From Endobacterium cereale (lineage in GTDB: Bacteria > Pseudomonadota > Alphaproteobacteria > Rhizobiales > Rhizobiaceae), in the NCBI RefSeq assembly GCF_009617585.1, contig NZ_WIXI01000048.1, positions 248,001 to 312,000 on the forward strand: 64,000 nt of DNA, in the 5' to 3' direction. Positions 54,481 through 64,000 of this stretch are shown here, piece by piece (within the stretch, counting starts at the first letter, position 1; each line of letters begins with the position of its first letter). Position numbers and translations under genes: made by a program. The notes under the pieces are model-generated. The model was not told the origin of the DNA. It saw only the letters and a program-made list of their open reading frames with translations, and did no database searches.

Positions 54481-55821
54481 ATGGCCAAGGCACCACTCAC
54501 CACCGCTTTCGCCAGCGCGATCGTCAATTCCGATCCGACCCGCGACGCTGCGGCCATGGAAGCGGCACGAACCGCGATCATCGATTTTCTCGCCTGCACG
54601 ATTGCCGGTGCGGCTGATCGCACGACCGGCGTCCTCGCCAAGGCGGTGGGCGCCGATCTGCCGGGCGACGCCATTCTCGTCGGCAGCGACAGGAAAACCG
54701 ATGCACTCGTCGCAGCCGTGATCAATGCCTATGCCGGCCATGTGCTGGATTATGATGATGTACACGCCAGCGTGCGCGGCCATCCCACGACGGTGATCAT
54801 TCCAGCCCTGCTGGCTCTTGCCGCAGAACGAGAATTTTCGGCCGAAGCCTTTGTCGCCTCCCACGTCGTCGGCCTTGAGGCGATGGCACGGCTTGGCCTC
54901 TCGCTCGGATCCAAACATTACGAAAACGGCTTTCACGCCACCGCAACGCTTGGCCCGATCGGCGTCGCCGCCGCGATCTGCCATCTCACCGGTGCATCGG
55001 TGGAAGAAACGGCCGTCGCACTCGGCATCGCCGCCACGCAGGCATCGGGCCTCAGACTGCAATTCGGTTACGACACGAAACCCTATCACGCCGGCATGGC
55101 CGCCCGCTCCGGCCTTCTGGCCGCACGGCTGGCCGCGGCCGGTTTTGGCGGCGCACCGGATTTCCTCGACAATCCGGTCGGCTTTCATTCGGCTTATGCC
55201 TTCGACGCAGGTAAACCGGAACTGACAGCCAAGGATTGGGGCGCACCGTGGCAGATCGTATCGCCCGGCCTGACGCTGAAAGCCTATCCCTGCTGCACCG
55301 CCAGTCACCCGGTCGCCTCTCTCGGTATCGACCTTCACCGCGAAGGTTTGACCGCCGAGCAGATCGAAACGATCACCTTCACCTATCCGCCCGGTGCCGA
55401 CGCGGCACTGGTTGTGACCAAGCCGACCAACGGCATCGAGGCCCGTTTCAGCCCGGAATACGTGTTTTCCGCCGCCCTGATCGATGGCGCGCTCCGGCTC
55501 GACCATTTTGACGAACGCCCGGTCAAAGACCGCATCATGGCGCTCGCCGCCCGCGCCGGCCGCCGCCATGACGAGACGGCACCACGCATGTCGACGGACC
55601 CGACAACCCGCTTTGTGGTGCTGGATATCGCGCTCAAGGACGGCACCACCATCAACCGCCGTTTCGACGGCCTGCCGGGCGTGACCGATCCGACCGACAA
55701 ATTCCGCGACGCGACCGCTGCCAATGCGGCCTTTGCCGATATCCCCGACGTTGTCCGCAGCATGAAGACCGAAGCCGACCTTTCCCGGCTCCTCTCCCTG
55801 CTCAACCAGAACCCGATTTGA
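54481..55821 (+). CDS. MmgE/PrpD family protein
   Basis: A 446-aa protein of the family that includes 2-methylcitrate dehydratase PrpD and aconitate decarboxylase. Family marks are FLACTIAGAADRTTGVLAKA, INAYAGHVLDYDDVHASVRG, HPTTVIIPALLALAAEREFS and GTKPYHAGMAAR-like DTKPYHAGMAARSGLLAARL, and KAYPCCTASHPVASLGIDLH. The family uses no cofactor in known members and removes water or carbon dioxide from polycarboxylates. Here it is tied to an importer and a monooxygenase, so the substrate is not likely to be methylcitrate (no prpB or prpC). The specific reaction is unknown. Confidence 0.88.
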   Translation: MAKAPLTTAFASAIVNSDPTRDAAAMEAARTAIIDFLACTIAGAADRTTGVLAKAVGADLPGDAILVGSDRKTDALVAAVINAYAGHVLDYDDVHASVRGHPTTVIIPALLALAAEREFSAEAFVASHVVGLEAMARLGLSLGSKHYENGFHATATLGPIGVAAAICHLTGASVEETAVALGIAATQASGLRLQFGYDTKPYHAGMAARSGLLAARLAAAGFGGAPDFLDNPVGFHSAYAFDAGKPELTAKDWGAPWQIVSPGLTLKAYPCCTASHPVASLGIDLHREGLTAEQIETITFTYPPGADAALVVTKPTNGIEARFSPEYVFSAALIDGALRLDHFDERPVKDRIMALAARAGRRHDETAPRMSTDPTTRFVVLDIALKDGTTINRRFDGLPGVTDPTDKFRDATAANAAFADIPDVVRSMKTEADLSRLLSLLNQNPI

Positions 55822-55835
55822 CGAAAGATTTTATC

Positions 55836-57131
55836 ATGAGCGATAAGCGACAAATCCATCTCGGCCTGTTCCTGCAGGGTGCCGGCCATCACGTGTCCGG
55901 CTGGCGTCACCCGAAAGCGGAAGCCGGCAGCGAAAATTTCGACCTTCTGCGCCGCGTCTCGCAGATCGCCGAACAGGCGAAATTCGACATGGTGTTTCTG
56001 GCCGATGGCCTGACCAGCGCGGTTGATGCACATCCGTCGATGATCGCCCGTTTCGAGCCGCTGACGCTGCTCTCGGCGCTCGCCATGGTGACGGACAAGA
56101 TCGGTCTCGCCGCCACCGCTTCCACCACCTATGGCGAACCCTATCACACGGCGCGCGCCTTCTCCTCGATCGACCATCTGAGCCATGGCCGCGCCGCCTG
56201 GAACATCGTAACCACATCCTACGCCCGCACGGCCAACAATTTTTCAAAATCGCATCCCGAACATGACGAACGTTACGCCGTGGCGGAAGAATTCGTCGAT
56301 GTGGTCCGTGGCCTCTGGGATAGCTGGGACGACGACGCCTTCATCAAGAACAAGGACAGTGGCGTCTATGCTGACCCATCCAAGGTTCATGTGCTCGATC
56401 ACAACGGCAAATATTATTCCGTAAAAGGCCCACTCAATATTCCGCGTTCGCCGCAGGGCCATCCGATCCTCATCCAGGCCGGTTCGTCCGGCCCCGGTCA
56501 GGACCTCGCTGCCCGAACTGCCGATGTGGTGTTCACCGCCCAACAGAGCCTTCCCGAGGCACAGGCCTTCTACAAAAGCCTGAAGGCACGTGTCGAAAAG
56601 TTTGGTCGTCACGCCGACAGCGTCGCCGTCATGCCGGGCTTCCTGCCGGTGATCGGCCGCACGCAAAAGGAAGCTGCGGAAAAGCTGGCCGAACTCGACA
56701 AGTGGACCGACCTGAAGAGTGCCATGCCGCTTCTTGAAGAGCGCATGGGCCACAGCCTTGCCGATTACGATCCGGATGGCCCGCTGCCGGACCTGCCGAT
56801 TTCCGACCAGCTGCGCAGCCGCGCCGAACTGCTGACGGCCGCCGCCCGCCGCGAAAACCTGACGATCCGCCAGTTGGCCTTGCGCGTCGCCGCCGGCCGT
56901 GGCCACCATATCGTGCTCGGCACACCGGTGGAAATCGCCGACCGCATGCAGGAATGGTTCGACGGTCGCGCCGCCGACGGCTTCAATGTCATGCCGCCTT
57001 TCTTCCCGGAAGGTCTCGAGGACTTTACCCAGCTCGTCGTGCCGATCCTGCAGGAGCGCGGCCTGTTCCGCACCGAATACACCGGCTCGACACTGCGCGA
57101 TCATCTGGGCCTGTCGCGCCCGGCGCTTTAA
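55836..57131 (+). CDS. FMN-dependent LLM-class monooxygenase, NtaA/SnaA/DszA family
   Basis: A 431-aa luciferase-like enzyme. It begins KRQIHLGLFLQGAGHHVSGW, the entry to the NtaA group, and has AEQAKFDMVFLADGLTSAVD, IDHLSHGRAAWNIVTTSYAR and HPILIQAGSSGPGQDLAART, all conserved in the two-component monooxygenases that need FMNH2 from a separate reductase. Known members cleave nitrilotriacetate, EDTA, dibenzothiophene sulfone or oxidise pristinamycin; others near amino acid importers act on N- or S-alkylated amino acids. No flavin reductase gene is adjacent. I use ATG 55836; a TTG 18 bp earlier would overlap the previous stop. Confidence 0.9.
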   Translation: MSDKRQIHLGLFLQGAGHHVSGWRHPKAEAGSENFDLLRRVSQIAEQAKFDMVFLADGLTSAVDAHPSMIARFEPLTLLSALAMVTDKIGLAATASTTYGEPYHTARAFSSIDHLSHGRAAWNIVTTSYARTANNFSKSHPEHDERYAVAEEFVDVVRGLWDSWDDDAFIKNKDSGVYADPSKVHVLDHNGKYYSVKGPLNIPRSPQGHPILIQAGSSGPGQDLAARTADVVFTAQQSLPEAQAFYKSLKARVEKFGRHADSVAVMPGFLPVIGRTQKEAAEKLAELDKWTDLKSAMPLLEERMGHSLADYDPDGPLPDLPISDQLRSRAELLTAAARRENLTIRQLALRVAAGRGHHIVLGTPVEIADRMQEWFDGRAADGFNVMPPFFPEGLEDFTQLVVPILQERGLFRTEYTGSTLRDHLGLSRPAL

Positions 57132-57135
57132 GCAC

Positions 57136-57636
57136 TCAGCGCCGTGTGAACTCGATACTGCTGGTGGCGACGGAGCGACCCGTCGCCACATCCTTGTCGA
57201 TGGTGCGCAGGCGAAGGCCGTTTGTGCCCAGCTTTTCGATGGTCATGCCGGCACTCCGATCACCATTCACCACCCGCGCCCAGGTGACGGCAAGATTGAC
57301 CGTATCGCCATGCCGGCTGCCGCTCAGGCTGGACGACTGTCCCGCTGGTCCGACATAGGTGCCGGAATAACGGCTGCCCGATGTTTTGACATCTGCGGAA
57401 AATCCGCGCGAAACCAGCAGGCCGCGGCAACGGCCTTTCATTGAGAGCGAGGCCGGCGTGGAGCCCACCTGCAGGCTGCAGGAAACATTGACCTTGCTCC
57501 CACCGATCTTTGTCAGCACCAGTCCCTTGCCACTCCAGCTGCCGGCGATCGACCTCAGGTAATCGGCTTCTGCAGCCTGCGAGATAGCGGGTAGGCACAG
57601 GATCAGAGCGACGGCGGTTAGGCTTACGACACGCAT
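57136..57636 (-). CDS. Small exported protein of unknown function
   Basis: A 166-aa protein with a signal peptide of about 21 residues (MRVVSLTAVALILCLPAISQ, then AAEAD). The mature part starts YLRSIAGSWSGKGLVLTKIG, has a pair of cysteines (VSCSLQV and GRCRGLL) that could be bridged in the periplasm, and ends with alternating small residues typical of a beta barrel or sandwich: SRYSGTYVGPAGQSSSLSGS. I do not recognise the family, although similar short exported proteins are common in Rhizobiaceae. It is convergent with the monooxygenase gene and lies downstream of thiD, 36 bp after it on the same strand. Confidence 0.8.
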   Translation of the reverse strand: MRVVSLTAVALILCLPAISQAAEADYLRSIAGSWSGKGLVLTKIGGSKVNVSCSLQVGSTPASLSMKGRCRGLLVSRGFSADVKTSGSRYSGTYVGPAGQSSSLSGSRHGDTVNLAVTWARVVNGDRSAGMTIEKLGTNGLRLRTIDKDVATGRSVATSSIEFTRR

Positions 57637-57672
57637 ATCGGGACATCTCCATGAACCCCGACGAAACCGCGC

Positions 57673-58548
57673 TTAGCCGGCTTTTGTTCCCGCCTGTTCC
57701 TTCGAGCCCATGCTTACGCGATCGGTCTGCAGAGAAAGGTCCCGCGGAGCCGGCCACTGCGCGAAAAAATGATGGACCGGACCGTGCCCATGTCCGACCG
57801 CCAAAAACCGCCCTGCCGCCAGTGCCTCATGCAGGTAGTCCTTTGCGATAGCGACAGACGTCAGCAGGTCATGGCCATGCGCCAGCTGTGCGGCAATCGC
57901 GGCTGAAAGCGTGCAGCCGGTACCGTGATCGTTGATCGTTTGAAGTCGCGGATATCGGAACTCGTGGAACGTGTTCCGATCCGTCAGCAACACATCGACA
58001 CAATCGATGCCACCACCATGCCCGCCCTTGATCAGCACGGCAGCCGCGCCTTCTATCCGCAACTGTTCCGCCTGCCACACGACATCCGCATGCGTTTCCG
58101 CCACCGGCAAACCGGTCAGGATCGCCGCTTCGAACAGGTTTGGCGTGATCAGCGTCACCCTCGGCATCAGCAGTGATTTCAGCGCCGCCACGGCATCATC
58201 GCGCAGCAAACGGTCTCCCGATGTCGCCACCATCACCGGATCGAGCACCACCGGCCCCGCATATTGCTGCAGGCCATCGGCAACGGTTCGGATCGTATCT
58301 TCTCGTGACAGCATGCCGATCTTGATGGCATTCACATCAAGATCGCTCAGCACCGCCTTCATCTGCGCATCAATCATCGACGCGGACACATCCTCTACGG
58401 CAGAGACACCCAGCGTGCTCTGCGCCGTGATCGCCGTCAGCACGCTTGCGCCATAGACACCAAGCGCTGAAAACGTCTTCAAATCCGCCTGGATGCCGGC
58501 ACCGCCGCCGCTATCCGAACCGGCAATAGTGAGTGCGATCGCCGTCAT
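57673..58548 (-). CDS. thiD: Hydroxymethylpyrimidine/phosphomethylpyrimidine kinase ThiD
   Basis: About 291 aa. It phosphorylates HMP and HMP-phosphate for thiamin synthesis. It opens with ALTIAGSDSGGGAGIQADLK and has GVYGASVLTAITAQSTLGVS, KIGMLSREDTIRTVADGLQQ, VLDPVMVATSGDRLLRDDAV and the ribokinase-type NDHGTGCTLSAAIAAQLAHG. The C-terminal 25 residues after APRDLSLQTD are beyond the normal end. ATG 58548 overlaps the ThiE stop by 4 bp; the 16 extra upstream codons lie in thiE. Last gene of thiCOSGED. Confidence 0.94.
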   Translation of the reverse strand: MTAIALTIAGSDSGGGAGIQADLKTFSALGVYGASVLTAITAQSTLGVSAVEDVSASMIDAQMKAVLSDLDVNAIKIGMLSREDTIRTVADGLQQYAGPVVLDPVMVATSGDRLLRDDAVAALKSLLMPRVTLITPNLFEAAILTGLPVAETHADVVWQAEQLRIEGAAAVLIKGGHGGGIDCVDVLLTDRNTFHEFRYPRLQTINDHGTGCTLSAAIAAQLAHGHDLLTSVAIAKDYLHEALAAGRFLAVGHGHGPVHHFFAQWPAPRDLSLQTDRVSMGSKEQAGTKAG

Positions 58549-59171
58549 GCCGGCACCTCTTGCCGGTTTCGCCATGGCGCGGTCGCGGCCAGCCATTGCC
58601 GGGTTCGGGCCTCGGGATCGGCGTTAAGAGTAATGTCGGTAACGACTGCAGCGCTTGCCGCCCCTTCATCGAGAACCAGCAGCGCGCGTTCGGCGGTGAT
58701 ACCACCAATCGCAACAAGTGGAAGAGCACCGATGCGCCGTTTCCAGTCGGACACCCGCTCGATACCTTGCGGCTGCCATTTCATCTTTTTGAGGATCGTC
58801 GGCCAGACGGGACCGAGCGCCACATAATCCGGCTTTGCGCCAAGCGCCGTCTCCAGTTCGGAAACATCATGAGTGGAGACGCCGAGCTTCAGGTCCGCGC
58901 GCCGAATTGCGTCAAGATCGGCGTCAACAAGATCCTCCTGACCGAGATGGATGAAATCACATCCCTCGTCGATCGCGAGCCGCCAGTAATCGTTGACGAT
59001 CAACTGGCAGCCATAGGCAAGGCACACTGCCCTTGCCCTGCGGATTTGCTGCCTGAGTTCGGTTTCCGATATGTCCTTGATGCGCAACTGCACCAGCTTG
59101 ACACCCAGCGGCACCAGCCGCTCGATCCAGTCCGCACTATCGACGATGAGGTAAAAAGGATCGAGCTTCAT
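58545..59171 (-). CDS. thiE: Thiamine-phosphate synthase ThiE
   Basis: A 208-aa enzyme that joins HMP pyrophosphate to the thiazole phosphate. Marks are PLGVKLVQLRIKDISETELR (substrate loop), VNDYWRLAIDEGCDFIHLGQ with the following EDL, and VAIGGITAERALLVLDEGAA. It is slightly shorter than typical ThiE and the usual GADGVHLGQED is GCDFIHLGQED here. It overlaps thiG by 4 bp and thiD by 4 bp, so translation is coupled. Confidence 0.93.
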   Translation of the reverse strand: MKLDPFYLIVDSADWIERLVPLGVKLVQLRIKDISETELRQQIRRARAVCLAYGCQLIVNDYWRLAIDEGCDFIHLGQEDLVDADLDAIRRADLKLGVSTHDVSELETALGAKPDYVALGPVWPTILKKMKWQPQGIERVSDWKRRIGALPLVAIGGITAERALLVLDEGAASAAVVTDITLNADPEARTRQWLAATAPWRNRQEVPA

Positions 59172-59941
59172 GAAAACACCGCCTTGCCGATGACCGGCGT
59201 CGAGGGCACCGCCATGTCGCGCGGTTCCAGCATGCCGGCGAGATAGGCGAGCCTTCCCGCGTCCGTCGCCTTGGCGAAAGCCTCGGCCATGGCGGGCGGA
59301 TCGCCCGCATTGGCGACGGCCGTGTTGAGCAAAACGGCGTCGTATCCCAGTTCCATCACCGTGGCCGCATGCGACGGGCGGCCAAGACCAGCATCGACGA
59401 TCAGCGGAATGTCGGGAAAGGCTGCCCGCATGGCGGTCAGCGCTGACGGGTTACGCGGGCCCGCCGCCGAACCGATCGGCGCGCACCAGGGCATCAGCAC
59501 CCGGCAACCTGCAGCCAGCAGTTTTTCGGCCACGATCAGATCGTCGGTCGTGTAGGGGAAAACGGAAAAGCCTTCGTCGGTGAGAATACGCGCCGCTTCC
59601 ACCAGTTCAAAAACATCCGGCTGGAGGCTGTCGTGATGACCAATGACTTCGAGCTTGATCCAGTTCGTACCGAAAACTTCGCGCGCCATCTTGGCTGTCA
59701 GGATGGCTTCCGATGCGCTGTGGCAACCGGCCGTGTTCGGTAGAATGCGAACGCCGAGATTTCGAATGAGTTCAAAAAACGCACCACCGGCCTTGCCGCC
59801 CGAGGTTTCCCGACGGAGCGAGACGGTGACGATGCCCGCGCCGGACCTTCTCACCGCTTCGGACAAAACAGCGGGTGACGGATAACGCGCCGTGCCAAGC
59901 AGCAGGCGCGAGGACAATTCGGTTTCGTAGAGTTTCAACAT
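59168..59941 (-). CDS. thiG: Thiazole synthase ThiG
   Basis: A 257-aa barrel enzyme that builds the thiazole ring from deoxyxylulose phosphate, dehydroglycine and ThiS thiocarboxylate. Marks: SRLLLGTARYPSPAVLSEAV, GVRILPNTAGCHSASEAILT, WIKLEVIGHHDSLQPDVFEL, RVLMPWCAPIGSAAGPRNPS and VDAGLGRPSHAATVMELGYD. The catalytic lysine is in NWIKLEVI. It lies 3 bp downstream of thiS. Confidence 0.95.
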   Translation of the reverse strand: MLKLYETELSSRLLLGTARYPSPAVLSEAVRRSGAGIVTVSLRRETSGGKAGGAFFELIRNLGVRILPNTAGCHSASEAILTAKMAREVFGTNWIKLEVIGHHDSLQPDVFELVEAARILTDEGFSVFPYTTDDLIVAEKLLAAGCRVLMPWCAPIGSAAGPRNPSALTAMRAAFPDIPLIVDAGLGRPSHAATVMELGYDAVLLNTAVANAGDPPAMAEAFAKATDAGRLAYLAGMLEPRDMAVPSTPVIGKAVFS

Positions 59942-59944
59942 GGC

Positions 59945-60142
59945 TCAGCCTCCCTGCATGGGGGAAAGAATTTCGATCCGGTCACCGTCTGCGAGGTGCG
60001 TATCGGCACGATCCTCGCGATGAACGAGGTCTCCATTGACGGCGGTGGCCAGCCATTCGCCCTCGTATTCCAGCGCTTCAAGCAGGTCGGCGAGCGTAAC
60101 GGTCTCCAGAACCTGCGCTTCTCCGTTGACGATAAAATTCAT
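59945..60142 (-). CDS. thiS: Sulfur carrier protein ThiS
   Basis: A 65-aa ubiquitin-like carrier ending in the essential GG (SPMQGG), which is converted to a thiocarboxylate. The inner part TVTLADLLEALEYEGEWLAT and GDRIEILSPMQ fits the family. Its start overlaps the stop of thiO by 4 bp. Confidence 0.94.
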   Translation of the reverse strand: MNFIVNGEAQVLETVTLADLLEALEYEGEWLATAVNGDLVHREDRADTHLADGDRIEILSPMQGG

Positions 60143-61124
60143 GCGATCATCTCCTCGCGGAGAGCGGCACCGTTGGAAAGGCGGATTGCGGCTTGTTTCG
60201 CCATGGCGGGGGCGAGCAGAAAACCGTGGCGATACATGCCGGCGATCGCCAGCCCATCACCGGTCTCCACAACGCGCGGAAAATTGTCGGCAAAGGCCGG
60301 GCGGATGCCGACACCGGTTTCCACCACCCGCGCCTCGCCAAACGCCGGATGCAGCGCATAGGCAGCATTCAAGAGTTCCATCAGCGAGCGTGCCGAAATC
60401 GGGCCGTCATCCTCCGTCTCGATCATCGTTGCGCCGACCATGAAACGGTGATCGTCACGCGGCACGACATAGATCGGGTGGCGTGGATGCAGCATGCGCA
60501 CCGGTCGCGACAGCGTAACCTCGCCGGTTTCCAGATAGAGCATTTCGCCACGCACGCCCCGCAGGCCGGGAATATGCGGGATCGCCGCCGGGCCGGTGCA
60601 ATCCAGCACGGCGGTATAGTTCTTTTTCGGCGACGGCCCCCAGCCCAAGTGGAAGAGGCCACCCAGGTTGCGGATCGTCTTGGCCAGCCCCGTCAAAGCC
60701 CGGCGCGGATCGAGATGCGCCTCGTTTTCAAAGAAAAGCGCCTTTTCGAAACGACCGGAAAGCGAGGGTTCGAGATCGGTAATCTCGTTTCGATCAAGCC
60801 AGACATGACCCGTCGTACGACTGGCAAAACGGGTAAGATCGGTGATGTCGCGCGGCTGCGTCACCACCAGCGTGCCATTTCGAATAACCGCACCCGGCAC
60901 GACCTGATCCCACCAGTCAGCGGCATCGAGCCCGAGTGTCAGCACGACCTCTTCCGCCGCCTCCCGTTCGCAATAGGGAGCGAGCATGCCGCCGGCGAAA
61001 AAAGAAGCACCCTGCCCCACCGTGTCCTGATAATCGACGATATCAACATCTTCGCCGCGACGGAGAAGTTCATAGGCGACGGCAAGGCCGGCAACGCCGG
61101 CCCCTTTAACGAGAAAGAGAGACA

Positions 61125-61125
<1 letters not shown>
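60139..61125 (-). CDS. thiO: Glycine oxidase ThiO
   Basis: A 328-aa FAD enzyme that oxidises glycine to dehydroglycine for the thiazole ring. The FAD-binding loop is KGAGVAGLAVAYELLRRGED at the N-terminus; other marks are GQGASFFAGGMLAPYCEREA, YVVPRDDHRFMVGATMIETE and GIRPAFADNFPRVVETGDGL, with the C-terminal GMYRHGFLLAPAMAKQAAI. The thiO route is the aerobic alternative to ThiH. It abuts the thiC stop and starts 1 bp inside it. Confidence 0.94.
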
Positions 61126-62948
<1,823 letters not shown>

Positions 62949-63056
62949 CGTGAGGCTCCAAGTGTTAAGGTTGGAGACCCAGTCCTAGAGCCGGAAAGAT
63001 GGAAGAACGCCGATCAACGGAATCCGGGAGATGGATTCATTGCATTCGCAGCGTTT

Positions 63057-63150
63057 TGCACCGTCCCTACGCCAGTATGAACTGGATCAGGTTCAACGGG
63101 TCACTGCGCGCGATAGCAGAATCTCAGCCCCTTGACGGGACACCCCTGGT
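63057..63150 (-). ncRNA. TPP riboswitch (THI element)
   Basis: On the minus strand the element starts with GGGGTGTCCCGTCAAGGGGC, then CTGAGA with the pyrimidine-binding core, and later ACCCGTTGAACCTGATCC and GGCGTAGGGACGGTG. These are the conserved parts of the thiamin pyrophosphate aptamer. It lies 109 bp ahead of thiC on the same strand and would reduce expression when TPP is plentiful. Confidence 0.95.
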
Positions 63151-63533
63151 GAATGCGATGAGGCTATGACAGCAGGATCGATGGGTCAAGCGCCTCTTCC
63201 ACCCTTCCTTGCGATCGATGGAACGGCAGACGGATTGCCACATGCGCGATTTGACGGATATGCGCTATGTCTGGAGCCGAACGGCGATATCATGACAGTC
63301 CATGTGGCAACAAATCGAGACAGAGGCGTGCGACCAAAGAAGCAAACAGACATCGCGAACGGAAAGCAAAACTCCGCCCGATCTTTGCAACTGCAAGACT
63401 GCCTTGAGGCCCGCGGAAGCTGCTGCGCACCCGTCGGCATCTCGGTGGCGATGTTGCGGGTCATCGACGCTGCGGGCGAGCTGATCGAATGGCCGTTCGG
63501 CCTTCTCGTTTCCCTATGGGGTAAAGGCAGATC
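63151..63533. other. Intergenic region before the LytS-type gene
   Basis: About 383 bp between the TPP riboswitch and the next gene. A plus-strand frame (63166-63537) spans most of it and ends inside the next start, but its composition is poor and no ribosome site precedes its ATG. The first part must hold the thi promoter, reading leftwards, and the last 80 bp the promoter of the LytS-type gene. I see no operator that I can name. Confidence 0.4.
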
Positions 63534-64000
63534 ATGAGCTTCGGCTGGACCAATCTCGTCATCGGCCTTTTGCAGCAGATGTGCGTCTATCTCGTGATCG
63601 CCTATCTGTTCAGCAAGACACCGCTTTTCCTGCCGCTGATGCAGGTGACGGTGCGTCCTTGGCGCAAAGTGGCCTGTTACGTCATCTTCTCGATGTTCTG
63701 CATCATGGGCACCTATTTTGGCCTCCACATCGATGAAGCGATCGCCAATACACGTGCCATCGGCGCCGTGCTCGGCGGCATTTTTGGCGGGCCGCTGGTC
63801 GGGCTGGCGGTGGGGCTGACGGGTGGCATGCACCGGTATTCGCTGGGCGGTTATACCGCTCTCGCCTGCGCCATTTCCACCACCGCTGAAGGTCTGATTG
63901 GCGGTTTGGTGCATAGCTATCTGCTGCGTCATCGCCGGACAGACCTGTTGTTCAAGCCGTTGCTGATTGCGGGCGTAACCTTGTTTGCCGAAATCGTGCA
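63534..64000 (+). CDS. LytS/BtsS-type sensor histidine kinase, N-terminal part
   Basis: The window ends after 155 codons with no stop, so only the membrane sensor part is seen. It begins MSFGWTNLVIGLLQQMCVYL and holds the marks of the 5TM receptor domain of LytS: GAVLGGIFGGPLVGLAVGLT, GGMHRYSLGGYTALACAIST and TAEGLIGGLVHSYLL. In E. coli BtsS of this class senses pyruvate, in Staphylococcus LytS relates to cell-wall status. A GAF and a histidine kinase domain would follow, normally with a LytTR response regulator gene next. AAAGG precedes the ATG. Confidence 0.88.
   Translation, partial: MSFGWTNLVIGLLQQMCVYLVIAYLFSKTPLFLPLMQVTVRPWRKVACYVIFSMFCIMGTYFGLHIDEAIANTRAIGAVLGGIFGGPLVGLAVGLTGGMHRYSLGGYTALACAISTTAEGLIGGLVHSYLLRHRRTDLLFKPLLIAGVTLFAEIV

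Noticed and set aside
63166..63537. 123-codon frame between the TPP riboswitch and the LytS-type gene
   Set aside because: No ribosome site, poor composition, and its end overlaps the start of a clear gene.

Overview
The window looks like a chromosomal or chromid segment of an alphaproteobacterium of the Rhizobiaceae, most like Agrobacterium, Allorhizobium or Rhizobium. This rests on GC-rich coding, the gene families and layouts seen (thiCOSGED behind a TPP riboswitch, nrdHIEF behind a cobalamin riboswitch, a second tail-less FtsZ, many ABC sugar importers each with a local LacI, GntR or IclR regulator) and a palindromic intergenic repeat of the rhizobial kind. The species call is inference from gene content; no rRNA or other marker is present.

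Layout: 0-1 kb, start of a Dpp-type ABC permease pair. 1.6-2.9 kb, a J-domain protein and a broken IS3-family transposase. 2.9-7.9 kb, fhuA-fhuD-fhuB hydroxamate siderophore uptake without a fhuC ATPase. 8-13.6 kb, a LysR gene, then ubiX-ubiD divergent from ubiT-ubiU-ubiV, the oxygen-independent ubiquinone genes. 13.8-24.6 kb, a pectin and uronide block: kduI-kdgF-kduD with a divergent GntR regulator, and a six-gene operon (GH105, GH4, two permeases, ATPase, binding protein) with a divergent IclR (KdgR-like) regulator. 24.6-25.7 kb, an orphan rutE-rutF pair. 26.1-28.1 kb, two paralogous Crp/Fnr-type regulators flanking a stand-alone receiver protein. 28.1-35.1 kb, a LacI regulator plus a D-tagatose-type operon (RbsB, RbsA and RbsC-like importer, PfkB kinase, GatZ/KbaZ-family PF08013 protein). 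35.2-39.6 kb, nrdHIEF under an NrdR-box promoter and a B12 riboswitch, with nrdE broken by a small internal deletion. 39.7-47.5 kb, a LacI regulator, a SleB-type hydrolase lipoprotein, a truncated FtsZ, an MFS permease, a hydratase-like protein and methylmalonyl-CoA mutase. 48.2-51 kb, a TRAP transporter. 51.3-57.1 kb, a polar amino acid ABC importer fused in one operon to an MmgE/PrpD-family enzyme and an NtaA-type FMN-dependent monooxygenase, apparently an undescribed catabolic unit. 57.1-63.2 kb, a small exported protein and the thiamin operon. 63.5 kb to the end, the 5' part of a LytS/BtsS-type sensor kinase.

The genes fit a plant-associated lifestyle: pectin fragments and uronates, plant or rhizosphere sugars, iron from hydroxamates, and respiration with and without oxygen. 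The most interesting points are the nrdE lesion behind a regulated B12 riboswitch, the full UbiTUV plus UbiDX cluster, the ABC-MmgE/PrpD-monooxygenase operon, the paired Crp/Fnr genes, and the fhu locus that ends at an IS remnant where fhuC would be expected.
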